64,000 nt of DNA from Sphingomonas sp. UNC305MFCol5.2 (GTDB taxonomy: Bacteria; Pseudomonadota; Alphaproteobacteria; Sphingomonadales; Sphingomonadaceae). Shown in pieces: positions 29,401-38,694 of this stretch; position 1 is the first letter of the stretch; the number at the start of each line of letters is the position of its first letter. The notes beneath the pieces are model-generated. The model was given only the letters and a program-made list of their open reading frames with translations, searched no databases and was not told the DNA's origin. The stretch spans positions 682,001 to 746,000 of the forward strand of contig NZ_JOOE01000002.1 in NCBI RefSeq assembly GCF_000712135.1, given 5' to 3'. Made by a program: the position numbers and the translations under genes.

Positions 29401-30099
29401 TCAGTAGCGGTTGGCGAGCACGTCCTCGGGGCGGCGCGAGCGGTCCCAGTCTTCGCTCGGGCGCTCATCGGGGAAGAACACCCCGACCCTGGCATCGAGG
29501 CCGGCGGCCTTGAGCGGCATTGCGAAGCTGCGCTCGATCGCGCGGCGCGTGGCCTCTTTCGCCAGCTTGACCGGCATGGGGCCGCGGGCCTGGCGGATCA
29601 GCTCCTGCTGGCCGGCCTTGCGATTGGCGGCGTCTAGCTGAGTCTCGACATCGGTGAAGCGCATCAGCAGGCCCCCTTCCGAATACTCGCGGATGCCGTC
29701 GAGATCGACATCGGGTCCGATTACTTCGAGCGGCGGCAGCAGGACGGTCAGGCGCCTGTTGGCGGCGTCCCAGGAGAGGCTCTTCTGCTGGAGCCTGGCG
29801 AGATCGACTTCGTAGCGGACCATGCCGGGCATGATCAGCGTCTTCTCCGCGCTGAGGCCGAGACGGCTCTGCTTCGAAGTGACCACCGCGACGTAGCGCG
29901 CGGCGAAGGTGGAGAGGCGGTTCTGCTCGCGCAGGCCCTGCAGGCTGGCCTGCGCGACGGTGATCGGGTCGGGTCCGCGGAACTGGCTCTTGACGGTGGT
30001 GCTCAGGAACCAGAAGCCGGCGCCAATCGTGACGATCAACGCGACCAGCAGCAATGCGAAGCGGAGCAGGCCCCAGCGTCTCACGCCGCGATCCTCCAC
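29401..30099 (-). CDS. DUF4230 membrane-anchored protein
   Basis: The 232-residue product has one N-terminal transmembrane helix (LLRFALLLVALIVTIGAGFWFL) and a periplasmic domain with FAARYVAVVTSKQSR, KTLIMPGMVRYEVDLARLQQ and LTVLLPPLEVIGPDVDLDGI, characteristic of DUF4230. Its start overlaps the end of the MBL-fold gene by about 19 bases, so the two are coupled. Function is unknown. Confidence 0.8.
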   Translation of the reverse strand: MEDRGVRRWGLLRFALLLVALIVTIGAGFWFLSTTVKSQFRGPDPITVAQASLQGLREQNRLSTFAARYVAVVTSKQSRLGLSAEKTLIMPGMVRYEVDLARLQQKSLSWDAANRRLTVLLPPLEVIGPDVDLDGIREYSEGGLLMRFTDVETQLDAANRKAGQQELIRQARGPMPVKLAKEATRRAIERSFAMPLKAAGLDARVGVFFPDERPSEDWDRSRRPEDVLANRY

Positions 30100-30938
30100 G
30101 CCTCGCCTTCCTCCTCAACGAGGCCGCGAGCCCGTAGATCGAGCAGATGCGCGAGCACCGAGCGGCCCGCGGCACCGGTGAGGCGCGGATCGAGGCCGAC
30201 ATACATGCGCTCGACCATCGCGGGAATCTCGCCGACATCCTTGCGCAGCAGGCGGAGGATCTGGCCCTCGCGCTGCTTGCGGTGCCCCATCAGGCCGCGG
30301 ACGAAGCGCCGGGGGCGCTCGATCGGCTCGCCATGCGCGGGGTAATAGATGCGATCGTCGCGCGCCATGAGCTTGTCGAGGCTGGCCATATAGGCGGCCA
30401 TATCGCCGTCGGGCGGCGCGACCACGGTGGTCGACCAGCCCATGACATGGTCCCCAGTGAAGAGCGCGCCGGCTTGGGGAAGCGCGAAGGCGAGATGGTT
30501 CGAAGTGTGGCCGGGGGTGGCGACGGCGGTGAGCGTCCAGTCGGGACCGGTCACGCTTTCGCCGTCGACGAGAACGCGATCGGGGACGTAATGCGTGTCG
30601 AAGGCAGCGTCGGCGCGGGGACCGGCGTCTTCGAGGGTCAGCGGGGCGCAGCCGATGATCGGAGCACCCGTGGCGGCCTTTAGCGGGGCGGCGGCGGGGC
30701 TGTGGTCGCGGTGGGTGTGGGTGCAGAGGATCGCTGCGACCGGACGGCCACCGATCGCAGCCAGCAGAGCGTCGAGATGCCGGGAATCGGCGGGCCCCGG
30801 ATCGATCACCGCGAGTTCGGCTGTGCCGACCAGATAGGTCTGAGTGCCGGTGTACGTGAAAGGCGACGGGTTCGGCGCGAGGACGCGCGTGACCAGCGGC
30901 TCGACCGCGAGCGCGACGCCAGTGGGAGCCTCGATCAT
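30081..30938 (-). CDS. MBL-fold metallo-hydrolase (LACTB2-like)
   Basis: The 285-residue protein contains the metal motif THTHRDHSP near 72-80, TPGHTSNHLAF near 142 and FTGDHVMGWSTTVV near 160, plus a C-terminal winged-helix region (GHRKQREGQILRLL, then LDLRARGLVEEEG). This arrangement fits the LACTB2/MBL branch with a helical tail. It probably hydrolyses a small ester or phosphodiester, but the substrate is unknown. It is transcribed ahead of the DUF4230 gene. Confidence 0.88.
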   Translation of the reverse strand: MIEAPTGVALAVEPLVTRVLAPNPSPFTYTGTQTYLVGTAELAVIDPGPADSRHLDALLAAIGGRPVAAILCTHTHRDHSPAAAPLKAATGAPIIGCAPLTLEDAGPRADAAFDTHYVPDRVLVDGESVTGPDWTLTAVATPGHTSNHLAFALPQAGALFTGDHVMGWSTTVVAPPDGDMAAYMASLDKLMARDDRIYYPAHGEPIERPRRFVRGLMGHRKQREGQILRLLRKDVGEIPAMVERMYVGLDPRLTGAAGRSVLAHLLDLRARGLVEEEGEAWRIAA

Positions 30939-30975
30939 CGGTGCGATGTGGCGGGTGGAGGGGCGCAGCGCAAGC

Positions 30976-31114
30976 CTCCCCTCCCTGCAAGGGAGGGGCT
31001 GGGGGTGGGTGCGAGCGGCAGCGAGCCCGTCGAGACGCAGAGAAAAAAGGAAAGACCGGGCATCGAGCCCGGCCTTTCCTTACCCACCCCTAACCCCTCC
31101 CTTGCAGGGAGGGG
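30976..31114. repeat. ATCGA-loop inverted-repeat element, copy 1 (139 bp)
   Basis: The outer arms are CTCCCTGCAAGGGAGGGG...GGGGGTGGGT on the left and ACCCACCCC...CCCTCCCTTGCAGGGAGGGG on the right. Inside lies a hairpin GGAAAG-A-CCGGGC / GCCCGG-C-CTTTCC with loop ATCGA. Between the M56 stop and the MBL start on the minus strand. A sister element with the same arms and loop but different stem bases is at 62476-62625. It fills most of the 271-base gap. Confidence 0.8.
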
Positions 31115-31209
31115 ACCAGGCAAAATTAAAACGGGGCCGGCTGCGAAGGAGTTCAGCCGACCCCGTCGTGAAGGATGTCCGCGGGGCAGCGGACACCCCT
31201 CCCCACTCG

Positions 31210-32718
31210 TCAGTCCTTGTCGTGCTGCTTCTCGAGCTCGGCCATCGCCTCGTCGATGCCCTTCAGCGCCTTGGCACGCTCATCGGCGCTCATGTTCGTC
31301 TCGTTCTCGAGCGAGCGGCGCGCCATGCGCAGGCCCATCCGGGCGCTCTCGAGGCCGAACTCCTTGTGGCGCATGGCAAGGCGCTCGCCGTCGGCCGCGG
31401 CCATCTCGATCCGGTCGGTGCAGATGATCATGATCTTCTTGCCGGCCTCGCTGCGGTGCTCGACCGAAGGCTTGCCGTCGCCGGTGCCGCACTTGCCGTC
31501 GCGTACCTCGGGGATCGACCTGCGAATCGCCTCGGGATCGGGCATCGCGATCTCGTCCTTCGAGCCGTCCGCGCGGACGATGACCATCTTCCGGACCCGC
31601 TTGCCGTCCTTCTTGTCATCGGCCGTATAGCGATAGACATGGCGCTCGACCTTGTGCGGGCCTTCCGCCATCTCTGGCGCTTCCGGAGCCTCGGGCGCCT
31701 CGGGGGCTTCAGCCGCCGCGGGCGGCGCCGGCGGCGCGGGCACTTCCTGGCCCAAGCTGACGCCGGTCACGGTCTCGACCTTGCTCTTGAGCGTTTCGGC
31801 GGCCTGGGTGCCCGAGACGGTGAACCCCAGAGCGGCGACCGACAGGGCGCCGATGCCGATCAGGCCGGTGGCAGCACGGGCGGGGGAAAATTGCCGGGTC
31901 TTCGAAAGCATGCGTAACCTCCCTTTGACTTCGTTTATCGTGTGCAAGTGACATGCCGCCGAGACCGCACCCCCATGCGCGGACTTGACGATTGCGCGAC
32001 CATAAGCATGGCGCAGCGCCTGGGCGCGGCCGGCGAGCACCAGGGCATCGCAGGCCATTTCCTGATCGGCACGGAAGGCGCGGAAAGCCTTCCAGGCGAC
32101 CGGATTGAACCAGTGGAGGGCAAGGACGATCAGCGCGACCCAGTTCGCGATCAGATCGCCGCGGACATGGTGGCCGAGCTCATGGGCGAGCGCGAGATCG
32201 CGCTCCTGCTCGTCGTAACGCTCGGAGAAATCGCGCGGGAACGCGACATATTTGCGGAAGATGCCGAAGGCCAGCGGCCCGTGCGCGGCATCTGTCTCGA
32301 TCACGCGGACCTTGCCCTGCGCCACGGTGCGATCGACGCGGGCGCGGCGCAACAGGTTCGCAGTGTAGCGGCTGTGCGAGACGAGGTGGTATGCGAGGAA
32401 CGCCGCGGCGCCGAGCGCCCACAGCACGAGCACTGCCGTCCACAGGCCGAAGCCGCCCTCCGCCCCCGCCGCAGGTGCGGCACCGAGCGGCTCGACGAAA
32501 TAGACCGCGACGATGTCGCTCGCCGCGGCGACCGGCGCCGCCGCCTGCTCGCGCCAGCCTTCGGGGAGCGGCGGCAGGATCAGGCGCGCCACCGGGAGCA
32601 GCCACAAGGCATAGGCCATATGCGGCCCGAACGTCTTTCGCACCGGCCCGCGCACCGCGAGCACGAGCAGCATCAGCAGCGTGGTGGCGACGAAGGTCTC
32701 GATAGCAAAGCCGATCAT
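31210..32718 (-). CDS. M56 family (BlaR1-like) membrane metallopeptidase
   Basis: The 502-residue protein has transmembrane helices near 5-25, 33-48, 90-112 and 300-320. The zinc-protease motif LALAHELGHHVRGDL lies near 190 (HExxH) on the cytoplasmic side. The C-terminal half after a Pro/Ala/Glu-rich linker (PPAAAEAPEAPEAPEAPEMA) is a charged periplasmic region with KMVIVRADGSKDEIAMPDPE. It lacks the penicillin-binding (SxxK/KTG) sensor of true BlaR1. M56 enzymes cleave the BlaI-type repressor on a signal. Its start overlaps the BlaI stop by 4 bases. Confidence 0.88.
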   Translation of the reverse strand: MIGFAIETFVATTLLMLLVLAVRGPVRKTFGPHMAYALWLLPVARLILPPLPEGWREQAAAPVAAASDIVAVYFVEPLGAAPAAGAEGGFGLWTAVLVLWALGAAAFLAYHLVSHSRYTANLLRRARVDRTVAQGKVRVIETDAAHGPLAFGIFRKYVAFPRDFSERYDEQERDLALAHELGHHVRGDLIANWVALIVLALHWFNPVAWKAFRAFRADQEMACDALVLAGRAQALRHAYGRAIVKSAHGGAVSAACHLHTINEVKGRLRMLSKTRQFSPARAATGLIGIGALSVAALGFTVSGTQAAETLKSKVETVTGVSLGQEVPAPPAPPAAAEAPEAPEAPEAPEMAEGPHKVERHVYRYTADDKKDGKRVRKMVIVRADGSKDEIAMPDPEAIRRSIPEVRDGKCGTGDGKPSVEHRSEAGKKIMIICTDRIEMAAADGERLAMRHKEFGLESARMGLRMARRSLENETNMSADERAKALKGIDEAMAELEKQHDKD

Positions 32719-33083
32719 GACTTCAGCTCCTTCAGCAGCGCTTCGATCTCGGCGATGTCCTGGTCGGTGATCGCATCGCGCTCGGCGAGGTGCGCGACCA
32801 GGGGTGTGAGCTTGCCGCCGAACAGCCGGTCCATGAAGCGGCGCGATTCACCGACGACATAGTCCGAACGCGCCACCAGTGGGCGGTAGCGATAGCGGCG
32901 GCCGTCTTCCTCATGCGCGATGATGCTCTTGGCGAGCAAGCGGCCGAGCAGGGTCTTGACCGTATTGGCGCTCCAGTCGCGTTCGGTGGGAACGCGCTCG
33001 ACTACTTCCTGCGCGGTCAGGGGCGACTCCTCCCAGAGTACCTCCATCACGGCATGTTCGGCGTCGCTGATCCGTTCGGTCAT
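32715..33083 (-). CDS. BlaI/MecI/CopY-type repressor
   Basis: The 122-residue protein starts at ATG 33083 (MTERISDAEHAVMEVLW). It shows the winged-helix VMEVLWEESPLTAQEVVERV and WSANTVKTLLGRLLAKSIIA, then a dimerisation region (LTPLVAHLAERDAITDQDIAEIEALLKELK). It would repress its own operon, including the downstream M56 gene, until the sensor cleaves it. A double operator lies just upstream. Confidence 0.92.
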   Translation of the reverse strand: MTERISDAEHAVMEVLWEESPLTAQEVVERVPTERDWSANTVKTLLGRLLAKSIIAHEEDGRRYRYRPLVARSDYVVGESRRFMDRLFGGKLTPLVAHLAERDAITDQDIAEIEALLKELKS

Positions 33084-33097
33084 GAGTCCCTCTTCGT

Positions 33098-33134
33098 GAC
33101 TACTTGTGTAATCGTTACGATTACGTCTGTAGTC
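33098..33134. promoter_or_regulatory. Paired BlaI-type operators upstream of the repressor gene
   Basis: Two 6-4-6 dyads lie side by side: GACTAC-TTGT-GTAATC (33098-33113) and GATTAC-GTCT-GTAGTC (33119-33134). Their centres are 21 bases apart, two helical turns, so two repressor dimers could bind the same face. Together they also form one larger palindrome centred on 33116. The sites lie 15-50 bases upstream of the repressor start, overlapping the likely promoter. Confidence 0.7.
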
Positions 33135-33461
33135 AAGTCGCTGAATGACCGATGAACGGATTATGTCTGGCGCGCGACCGGCGTCGCCCGTGCGGACGCG
33201 CCTGTCGGGGAAATTTACAGCGCCGCCGAGGCGATCGGAAACGTTAACCACTGAAGGGGCTGGAAAAGTGCCATTCGCGGAAAGTGGCACGGCGAGTGCA
33301 GAGGTAGAGATACCCCGAGCGTTCAACGCTTCATTCCAGGGTGGGTCGACCGCTTACTTCCCGGTCTCGCGTCGACCCACCCGACCCGGGCTCCCCCCCA
33401 CATCGACAGCGCGACTCGGCAGCGAACACGAGCCAGTCGTGCGGAGCTGACTCAAAATATG
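33135..33461. other. Gene-free stretch with an inverted repeat
   Basis: No gene is supported. GTGGGTCGAC (33341-33350) and GTCGACCCAC (33371-33380) form a perfect 10-bp inverted repeat with a 20-base spacer; it may be a terminator or a degenerate repeat arm. Confidence 0.4.
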
Positions 33462-33569
33462 CGTCACCCCGGCCTTGTGCCGGGGCCCACCGGGAGGCCG
33501 GGCGAGCAGCAAGAGGTTCCTGCTTCTCGATCGCGGCGCAGTGGGCCCCGGCACAAGGCCGGGGTGACG
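33462..33569. repeat. Inverted-repeat intergenic element, copy 2 (108 bp)
   Basis: The outer arms CGTCACCCCGGCCTTGTGCC and GGCACAAGGCCGGGGTGACG are exact complements, extending inward to GGGGCCCA/TGGGCCCC. Internal sequence (CCACCGGGAGGC and GCGGCGCAGTGG) matches copy 1 at 28193-28299. It lies downstream of grxD. Confidence 0.8.
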
Positions 33570-33587
33570 ATAATTATATGGGTCGCT

Positions 33588-33929
33588 TCAAGCCTGCGCC
33601 GCGACGCCCTTGTCGGCCAGCAGCTGGGCGAGCTCGCCGCTCTCGTACATCTCCATCATGATGTCCGATCCGCCGACGAATTCGCCCTTCACATAAAGTT
33701 GGGGGATCGTCGGCCAGTCGGAAAAGGCCTTGATTCCCTGGCGCACGCCCTGGTCCTGGAGCACGTCGACACTCTCGAACTCGACGCCGAGATGGTTGAG
33801 GATGGCGATCGCGCGGCTCGAGAAGCCGCATTGCGGAAAGAGCGGGCTGCCCTTCATGAACAGCAAAACGGGATTGGCATCCACCAGTCCCTGGATGCGC
33901 GCCTGAACGTCGTCGGTCACTTCACTCAC
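33588..33929 (-). CDS. grxD: Monothiol glutaredoxin (Grx4 family)
   Basis: The 113-residue protein has the monothiol active site FPQCGFSSRA (Cys34), LLFMKGSPLFP before it, and WPTIPQLYVKGEFVGGSDIM for glutathione and cluster binding. It binds a 2Fe-2S cluster and partners BolA in iron-sulphur handling. Its start overlaps the bolA stop (ATGA), so the two are coupled. Confidence 0.95.
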   Translation of the reverse strand: MSEVTDDVQARIQGLVDANPVLLFMKGSPLFPQCGFSSRAIAILNHLGVEFESVDVLQDQGVRQGIKAFSDWPTIPQLYVKGEFVGGSDIMMEMYESGELAQLLADKGVAAQA

Positions 33930-34162
33930 TCCTCTGGCGCTTCGGTGGTCAGCTGGAGCGCGTGAAGCACGCCGCCCATGCGCCCGCCGAGCGCTGCATA
34001 AACCGCCTGGTGCTGGCGCACGCGCGGCATCCCCCTGAACATGGGGGCGACGATACGCGCTGCATAGTGGTCGCCGTCGCCGGCAAGGTCGGTGATCTCG
34101 ACCCGGGCATCGGGGATGCCGGCGCGGATCAGCTCCTCTATCTCGGAGGCGGCCATCGCCAT
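33926..34162 (-). CDS. bolA: BolA family protein
   Basis: The 78-residue protein has the BolA core: IEELIRAGIPDARVEITDLAG, HYAARIVAPMFRGMPRVRQH with the conserved His used for cluster coordination, and QAVYAALGGRMGGVLHALQL. It works with Grx4 as a 2Fe-2S bridging partner. It follows the DUF1476 gene in one operon. Confidence 0.93.
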   Translation of the reverse strand: MAMAASEIEELIRAGIPDARVEITDLAGDGDHYAARIVAPMFRGMPRVRQHQAVYAALGGRMGGVLHALQLTTEAPEE

Positions 34163-34163
34163 C

Positions 34164-34487
34164 TTACTTCGATTCCATCAGCTGGCGACGCGCCTCGACG
34201 GTCTGCTCGGTGATCGCCTGACGGATCGTCGCATCGTCGACCTCGACGCCGGCTGCGATGAGATCACCGAGCAGCTTGCGGATCACGTCCTCGTCGCCGG
34301 CTTCCTCGAAATCGGCCTGGACCACCGCCTTGGCATAGGCGTCGGTCTCTTCGGGCGTGAGGTTCATCTTGGCGGCGGCCCATTGACCGAGCAGACGGTT
34401 GCGGCGCGCGCTGACGCGGAAAGCGATGTCCTCATCGCGGGCGAACTTCGCCTCGAATGCGCGCTCGCGATCGTCGAATGTGGTCAT
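34164..34487 (-). CDS. DUF1476 protein (F1-ATPase zeta-type inhibitor)
   Basis: The 107-residue protein begins MTTFDDRERAFEAKFARDED, the signature of DUF1476. RRNRLLGQWAAAKMNLTPEE and FEEAGDEDVIRKLLGDLIAAG follow. In Paracoccus the member of this family is the zeta subunit, which blocks ATP hydrolysis by F1Fo. It is a hallmark of alphaproteobacteria and lies with bolA and grxD. Its own inhibitory activity here is inferred from the family. Confidence 0.88.
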   Translation of the reverse strand: MTTFDDRERAFEAKFARDEDIAFRVSARRNRLLGQWAAAKMNLTPEETDAYAKAVVQADFEEAGDEDVIRKLLGDLIAAGVEVDDATIRQAITEQTVEARRQLMESK

Positions 34488-34580
34488 AGGTGCTGCCTTT
34501 TGGTGTCGGTTTCCGTCGAGATAGGAGGGGAGCGCAGCGCTGGCAACTCTCTAAGCCCCTCCCATTCAAGGGGGGCTCTC

Positions 34581-35579
34581 TCAGTTAACCGTCACCACCA
34601 ATTTCCCGATCGCTTGCCGTGCCGCCATCTTCGCGATCGCCTTGCCGCCGTCCGCCAACGCGAAGGTCTCGATCACGCGCGGAGCGATCTTGCCCTGCGA
34701 CCAGAGCCGGAAGAGATGCTCGACATGCGCCTGGTTGGCCTGCGGATCGCGCGCGGCGAAGGCGCCCCAGAAGACGCCGCAGACGTCGCAGCTCTTGAGC
34801 AGGGTCAGGTTGAGCGGCAATTTCGGGATACCGGCGGGAAAACCGACGACGAGATAGCGCCCTTCCCAGCCGATCGCCCGCAGAGCGGGCTCGGCATAGT
34901 CGCCGCCCACTGGGTCGTAGATCACGTCGGCGCCTTTGGGGCCGACCGCGGCCTTGAACGCCTCGCTCAGTGCCTTCGACTGTTCCTTGTCGAACGGTGC
35001 GCGGGGGTAGACGAGAGTCTCGTCGGCGCCGGCTGCGCGCGCCGCTTCGGCCTTCGCCTCGGACGACACCGCTGCGACGACGCGCGCGCCGAACGCCTTG
35101 CCGAGCTCGATCGCCGCGAGCCCGACGCCGCCGGCCGCGCCGAGGACGAGCAAAGTGTGTCCCTCCTCCAATCTGCCGCGATCGAGCAGCGCGTGGATCG
35201 TGGTGGCATAGGTGAGGAGCAGCGCCGCGCCTTCCTCGAAGCTGCGCCCCTCGGGCAGCCAATAGAGCCGGGCCGCGTCGACCGCGACCTTCTCCGCCAG
35301 CCCGCCATGGCCGATCACGCCGAGCACGCGATCGCCCATCGCAAACTGGGTCACGCCTTCGCCCAGCGCCTCGACCACGCCGGCGATCTCGCCGCCGGGC
35401 GCGAAGGGGCGCGGCGGCTTGAACTGGTATTTGTCCTCGATGATCAGGACGTCGGGATAGTTGATCGCGCAGGCCTTCACCGCGACCAGCACCTGGCCTC
35501 TGCCCGGCACGGGATCGGGCAGTTCGGCTATGCTTAGAGTTTCAGGTCCGCCCGGCGCCTGCGACAGAAGTGCCTTCAT
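34581..35579 (-). CDS. NADPH:quinone oxidoreductase-like zinc-independent MDR protein
   Basis: The 332-residue protein starts at ATG 35579. It has [39 protein letters not shown] and the NADPH loop [34 protein letters not shown] and a C-terminal IGKLVVTV complete an MDR quinone-reductase fold. It reduces quinones or enones. The start lies 38 bases inside the end of leuD, so it is coupled to the leu genes. Confidence 0.9.
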   Translation of the reverse strand: MKALLSQAPGGPETLSIAELPDPVPGRGQVLVAVKACAINYPDVLIIEDKYQFKPPRPFAPGGEIAGVVEALGEGVTQFAMGDRVLGVIGHGGLAEKVAVDAARLYWLPEGRSFEEGAALLLTYATTIHALLDRGRLEEGHTLLVLGAAGGVGLAAIELGKAFGARVVAAVSSEAKAEAARAAGADETLVYPRAPFDKEQSKALSEAFKAAVGPKGADVIYDPVGGDYAEPALRAIGWEGRYLVVGFPAGIPKLPLNLTLLKSCDVCGVFWGAFAARDPQANQAHVEHLFRLWSQGKIAPRVIETFALADGGKAIAKMAARQAIGKLVVTVN

Positions 35580-36171
35580 TGCCCGCTCCCACTGCGATCC
35601 ACGGCCGCGACGTGGCGACACCGGATTCGTATTTCGAAATCTCGGTATCTTTTGCCAGCGTCATGCCGATCTCGTCCAGCCCCTGCATCAGACAGTCGCG
35701 GCGGAAGGGATCGAGGTGGAAGGGGAAACGGTCCTGAAAGGGCGTGGTTACGGTCATCGTCTCGAGGTCGACCGTGACTTCATTGTCGCGCGCGACTTCG
35801 ACCAGCCGGTCGATCGCCTCCTGCGGGAGCACCACGGGGACGATGCCGTTCTTGAAAGCATTGCCCGAGAAGATGTCGGAGAAGCTCGGCGCGATGACGG
35901 CCTTGATGCCCAGGTCGGCGAGTGCCCAGGCAGCATGCTCGCGGCTCGAACCGCAGCCGAAATTGTCACCGGCGATGAGGATCGGACTGCCGGAGTAACG
36001 CGGATCGTCGAAGATGTTGCCCGGCTGCGCGCGGACCGTTTCGAAGGCACCCTGCCCCAGTCCCTCGCGCGTCGTCGTCTTGAGCCAGTGCGCGGGGATG
36101 ATGATGTCAGTGTCGATGTTCTTGGCGCCCCACGGATAGGCGCGCCCCTCGACCTGGCGAACAGGTTCCAT
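35542..36171 (-). CDS. leuD: 3-isopropylmalate dehydratase small subunit
   Basis: The 209-residue subunit has [20 protein letters not shown] near 20, [20 protein letters not shown] near 70 and [20 protein letters not shown] near 95, all diagnostic. With LeuC it isomerises 2- to 3-isopropylmalate in leucine synthesis. Its start overlaps the stop of an exported MBL gene (TGATG), and its end overlaps the next gene. Confidence 0.96.
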   Translation of the reverse strand: MEPVRQVEGRAYPWGAKNIDTDIIIPAHWLKTTTREGLGQGAFETVRAQPGNIFDDPRYSGSPILIAGDNFGCGSSREHAAWALADLGIKAVIAPSFSDIFSGNAFKNGIVPVVLPQEAIDRLVEVARDNEVTVDLETMTVTTPFQDRFPFHLDPFRRDCLMQGLDEIGMTLAKDTEISKYESGVATSRPWIAVGAGNEGTSVAGAGRT

Positions 36172-37004
36172 CAGCGGATACTCTTCGGGAAAGCGGGAAG
36201 CTTGGCGACGTCGGCGGGCTCGTGCTGGATCACCACCTTCGCCTTTAGATTGGTCGCGATCTGTTTGAAGCGGTCGATCGAGGCGAGCGTGTCGGCGCGA
36301 TCGGTGTTGAACGTCGGCACCTGATCGTGCGCGAAGCTCTCGGTCGCGTGGAACTGGTCGCCCGACAGCAGCACCGGGCCGCTCCTGAGCCGGACGAGCA
36401 GCGAATGATGCCCCGGCGTGTGCCCAGGCATGCCGAGCATCTCCACGCTGCCGTCGCCGAACACGTCCTTGTCGCCTGCGACCGCGTCGACCTTGGCCGT
36501 GCCGTCGATCCACGGCTTGAACAGCGTGGCCCAATTGGGTCGTGAAGCGCTACCCGCCTTGATCGCGGCGAAATCGCCGGCGCCGATCAACAGCGTCGCG
36601 TGCGCGAAATCGCCGAGCTGACCGGTATGGTCATCGTGATAATGGCTGATGCCGACACGTGCGATCTGCGTGGGCTTAACCCCGATCTGGGCGAGTTGGC
36701 TGACGACCCGCGCCTTGAGCGTGAGCGTGAAGGCGCCGTCGACGACCTTCTTGCCGAGCACGTCGCCGCTGATCCCGGTATCCCACAACAGATAGTCGCT
36801 GCCGTGGCGGATCAGGTAGCAGCTGTCGACGAGGGCATAGGGCTTGCCGTCATAGCGGTGAGTGTCGCTGAACTCCGCAAAGTCGGAGACCTGGAAGTCG
36901 CCGCAATCGAGCCGCCAGAGTTCGACATCGGGCCCAGCCTGGGCGAGCGCGGCAGGTGCGGCGAACATCGCGCCCAGCAGGGTCAGCGCGGCGGCGATCT
37001 TCAT
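36171..37004 (-). CDS. Exported MBL-fold hydrolase, AHL-lactonase-like
   Basis: The 277-residue product starts at ATG 37004 with a signal peptide ([16 protein letters not shown]). The metal site [16 protein letters not shown] (HxHxDH) and the later [17 protein letters not shown] and [13 protein letters not shown] match the AttM/AiiA-type MBL lactonases. Quorum-signal hydrolysis is possible, but other lactones or esters fit equally. It lies between leuC and leuD and shares its stop with the leuD start (TGATG). Confidence 0.85.
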   Translation of the reverse strand: MKIAAALTLLGAMFAAPAALAQAGPDVELWRLDCGDFQVSDFAEFSDTHRYDGKPYALVDSCYLIRHGSDYLLWDTGISGDVLGKKVVDGAFTLTLKARVVSQLAQIGVKPTQIARVGISHYHDDHTGQLGDFAHATLLIGAGDFAAIKAGSASRPNWATLFKPWIDGTAKVDAVAGDKDVFGDGSVEMLGMPGHTPGHHSLLVRLRSGPVLLSGDQFHATESFAHDQVPTFNTDRADTLASIDRFKQIATNLKAKVVIQHEPADVAKLPAFPKSIR

Positions 37005-37060
37005 GGCAATATTTCCCCCGGCGCCGCGGCGCGCCTCCAGCGGGCCGCGCGGGGCGGCGG

Positions 37061-37174
37061 TCAGTTCGGCTCGGGCGACTGCACCGACGATGGCTTGCTG
37101 TGGGCCGAGGCATAGGCCGCGGCGAGGCCGCTCAGCACGGTGCCGACAATCAACACGATCAACGCGCGCTTCAT
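37061..37174 (-). CDS. 37-residue hydrophobic peptide between leuC and the MBL gene
   Basis: A frame from ATG 37174 with a good GAGGGGAG Shine-Dalgarno encodes MKRALIVLIVGTVLSGLAAA followed by YASAHSKPSSVQSPEPN. It is a signal-peptide-like or single-helix peptide with a polar tail. It starts 11 bases after leuC. Such tiny exported peptides are often missed in annotation. Function unknown; family not recognised. Confidence 0.6.
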   Translation of the reverse strand: MKRALIVLIVGTVLSGLAAAYASAHSKPSSVQSPEPN

Positions 37175-37185
37175 ACGAACTCCCC

Positions 37186-38628
37186 TCACGCATCCGCCGA
37201 CATCAGCTCCCTGACATCGGTGAGGCGCCCCGTTACCGCCGCCGCCGCCGCCATGGCGGGGGAAAGCAGATGGGTTCGCGCGCCCGGACCCTGCCTTCCT
37301 ACGAAGTTTCGATTCGAGGTGGAAGCACAACGTTCGCCGGGAGGAACCTTGTCCGGGTTCATCGCCAGGCACATCGAGCAGCCGGGCTCGCGCCACTCGA
37401 AGCCAGCTTCGGTGAAGATGCGGTCCAGTCCTTCGGCCTCAGCCTGCAGCTTGACCAGCCCAGAGCCGGGCACGATTAGCGCCTGGCGGATGCGGTCGGC
37501 GACATGCCGGCCTTTCACCACCGCGGCGGCGGCGCGCAGATCCTCGATGCGACTGTTGGTGCAGCTGCCGATGAAGACATGTTCGATCGGGATGTCCTGC
37601 ATCGCGGTGCCGGCAGTGAGGCCCATATAATCGAGCGACTTCTGTGCCGCGACACGTTTCGAGGCGTCGGCGAAGCTCTCCGGATCCGGAATCGCGCCGG
37701 TGATCGGGACGACGTCCTCGGGGCTGGTGCCCCAGGTCAGCGACGGGGCGATGTCGCTTGCCTGCAGAGCGACGCTCTTGTCGTAGCGCGCGCCGGCGTC
37801 GGTGGGGAGCGTGCGCCAATAAGCGATCGCCTTGTCCCAATCCTCGCCAGCGGGCGCCAGCGGACGCCCTTTGAGATAGGCAAAGGTAGTCTCGTCGGGG
37901 GCGATCAGGCCCGAGCGGGCGCCGCCCTCGATCGACATGTTGGAGACGGTCAGACGCCCCTCGACCGACATCGCACGGATCACGTCGCCGGTGAATTCGA
38001 TGACATAGCCCGTGCCGCCCGCCGCGCCGATCTTGCCGATGATCGCGAGGACGACGTCCTTGGGACTGACCCCAAAACCCAAGGCGCCGTCGACGCGGAT
38101 CTCGAGCGTCTTCGATTGCTGGAGCAGCAGCGTCTGGGTGGCGAGGACATGTTCGACTTCGCTGGTGCCGATGCCGAACGCCAGCGCGCCCAGCGCGCCG
38201 TGCGCGGAGGTGTGGCTGTCGCCGCAAACCAGCGTGGTGCCGGGCAAGGTGAAGCCCTGTTCGGGGCCGACGACATGGACGATCCCCTGCCGCGCATCCA
38301 GCGCGTCGATATACGGCACGCCGAACTCGGCGACGTTGCTGCGCAGTGCTGCGAGCTGGCCCGCACTGGCGGGATCGGCGATCGGCAGCGCGTTGCCCGC
38401 GGCATCGACGCGCGCGGTGGTCGGAAGGTTATGGTCGGGCACCGCAAGGGTAAGATCGGGCCGGCGCACCGGGCGCCCGGCGGCGCGGAGCCCAGCGAAC
38501 GCCTGCGGGCTGGTGACTTCGTGGACGAGGTGCCGATCGATATAGATCAGGCAGGTGCCGTCGTCGCGACGTTCGACGACATGATCCGCCCAGATCTTCT
38601 CGTACAGCGTGAGGGGTTTGCTGGCCAT
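37186..38628 (-). CDS. leuC: 3-isopropylmalate dehydratase large subunit
   Basis: The 480-residue aconitase-family subunit has [20 protein letters not shown] at the start, [20 protein letters not shown] with the first cluster Cys, [20 protein letters not shown] with the second, and [16 protein letters not shown] with the third. It binds a 4Fe-4S cluster and works with LeuD. The cognate leuD lies about 1 kb downstream, separated by two other genes. Confidence 0.96.
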   Translation of the reverse strand: MASKPLTLYEKIWADHVVERRDDGTCLIYIDRHLVHEVTSPQAFAGLRAAGRPVRRPDLTLAVPDHNLPTTARVDAAGNALPIADPASAGQLAALRSNVAEFGVPYIDALDARQGIVHVVGPEQGFTLPGTTLVCGDSHTSAHGALGALAFGIGTSEVEHVLATQTLLLQQSKTLEIRVDGALGFGVSPKDVVLAIIGKIGAAGGTGYVIEFTGDVIRAMSVEGRLTVSNMSIEGGARSGLIAPDETTFAYLKGRPLAPAGEDWDKAIAYWRTLPTDAGARYDKSVALQASDIAPSLTWGTSPEDVVPITGAIPDPESFADASKRVAAQKSLDYMGLTAGTAMQDIPIEHVFIGSCTNSRIEDLRAAAAVVKGRHVADRIRQALIVPGSGLVKLQAEAEGLDRIFTEAGFEWREPGCSMCLAMNPDKVPPGERCASTSNRNFVGRQGPGARTHLLSPAMAAAAAVTGRLTDVRELMSADA

Positions 38629-38694
38629 GCAGGCGATCTAGTCCGATCGTGCGCGAGAGCAACCCGCTACGCAATTTTGCGTCGGGAAGCGGAG

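Noticed and set aside
31210..33083. Calling the M56/BlaI pair a beta-lactam resistance operon
   Set aside because: No beta-lactamase or penicillin-binding sensor motif is present in the window.
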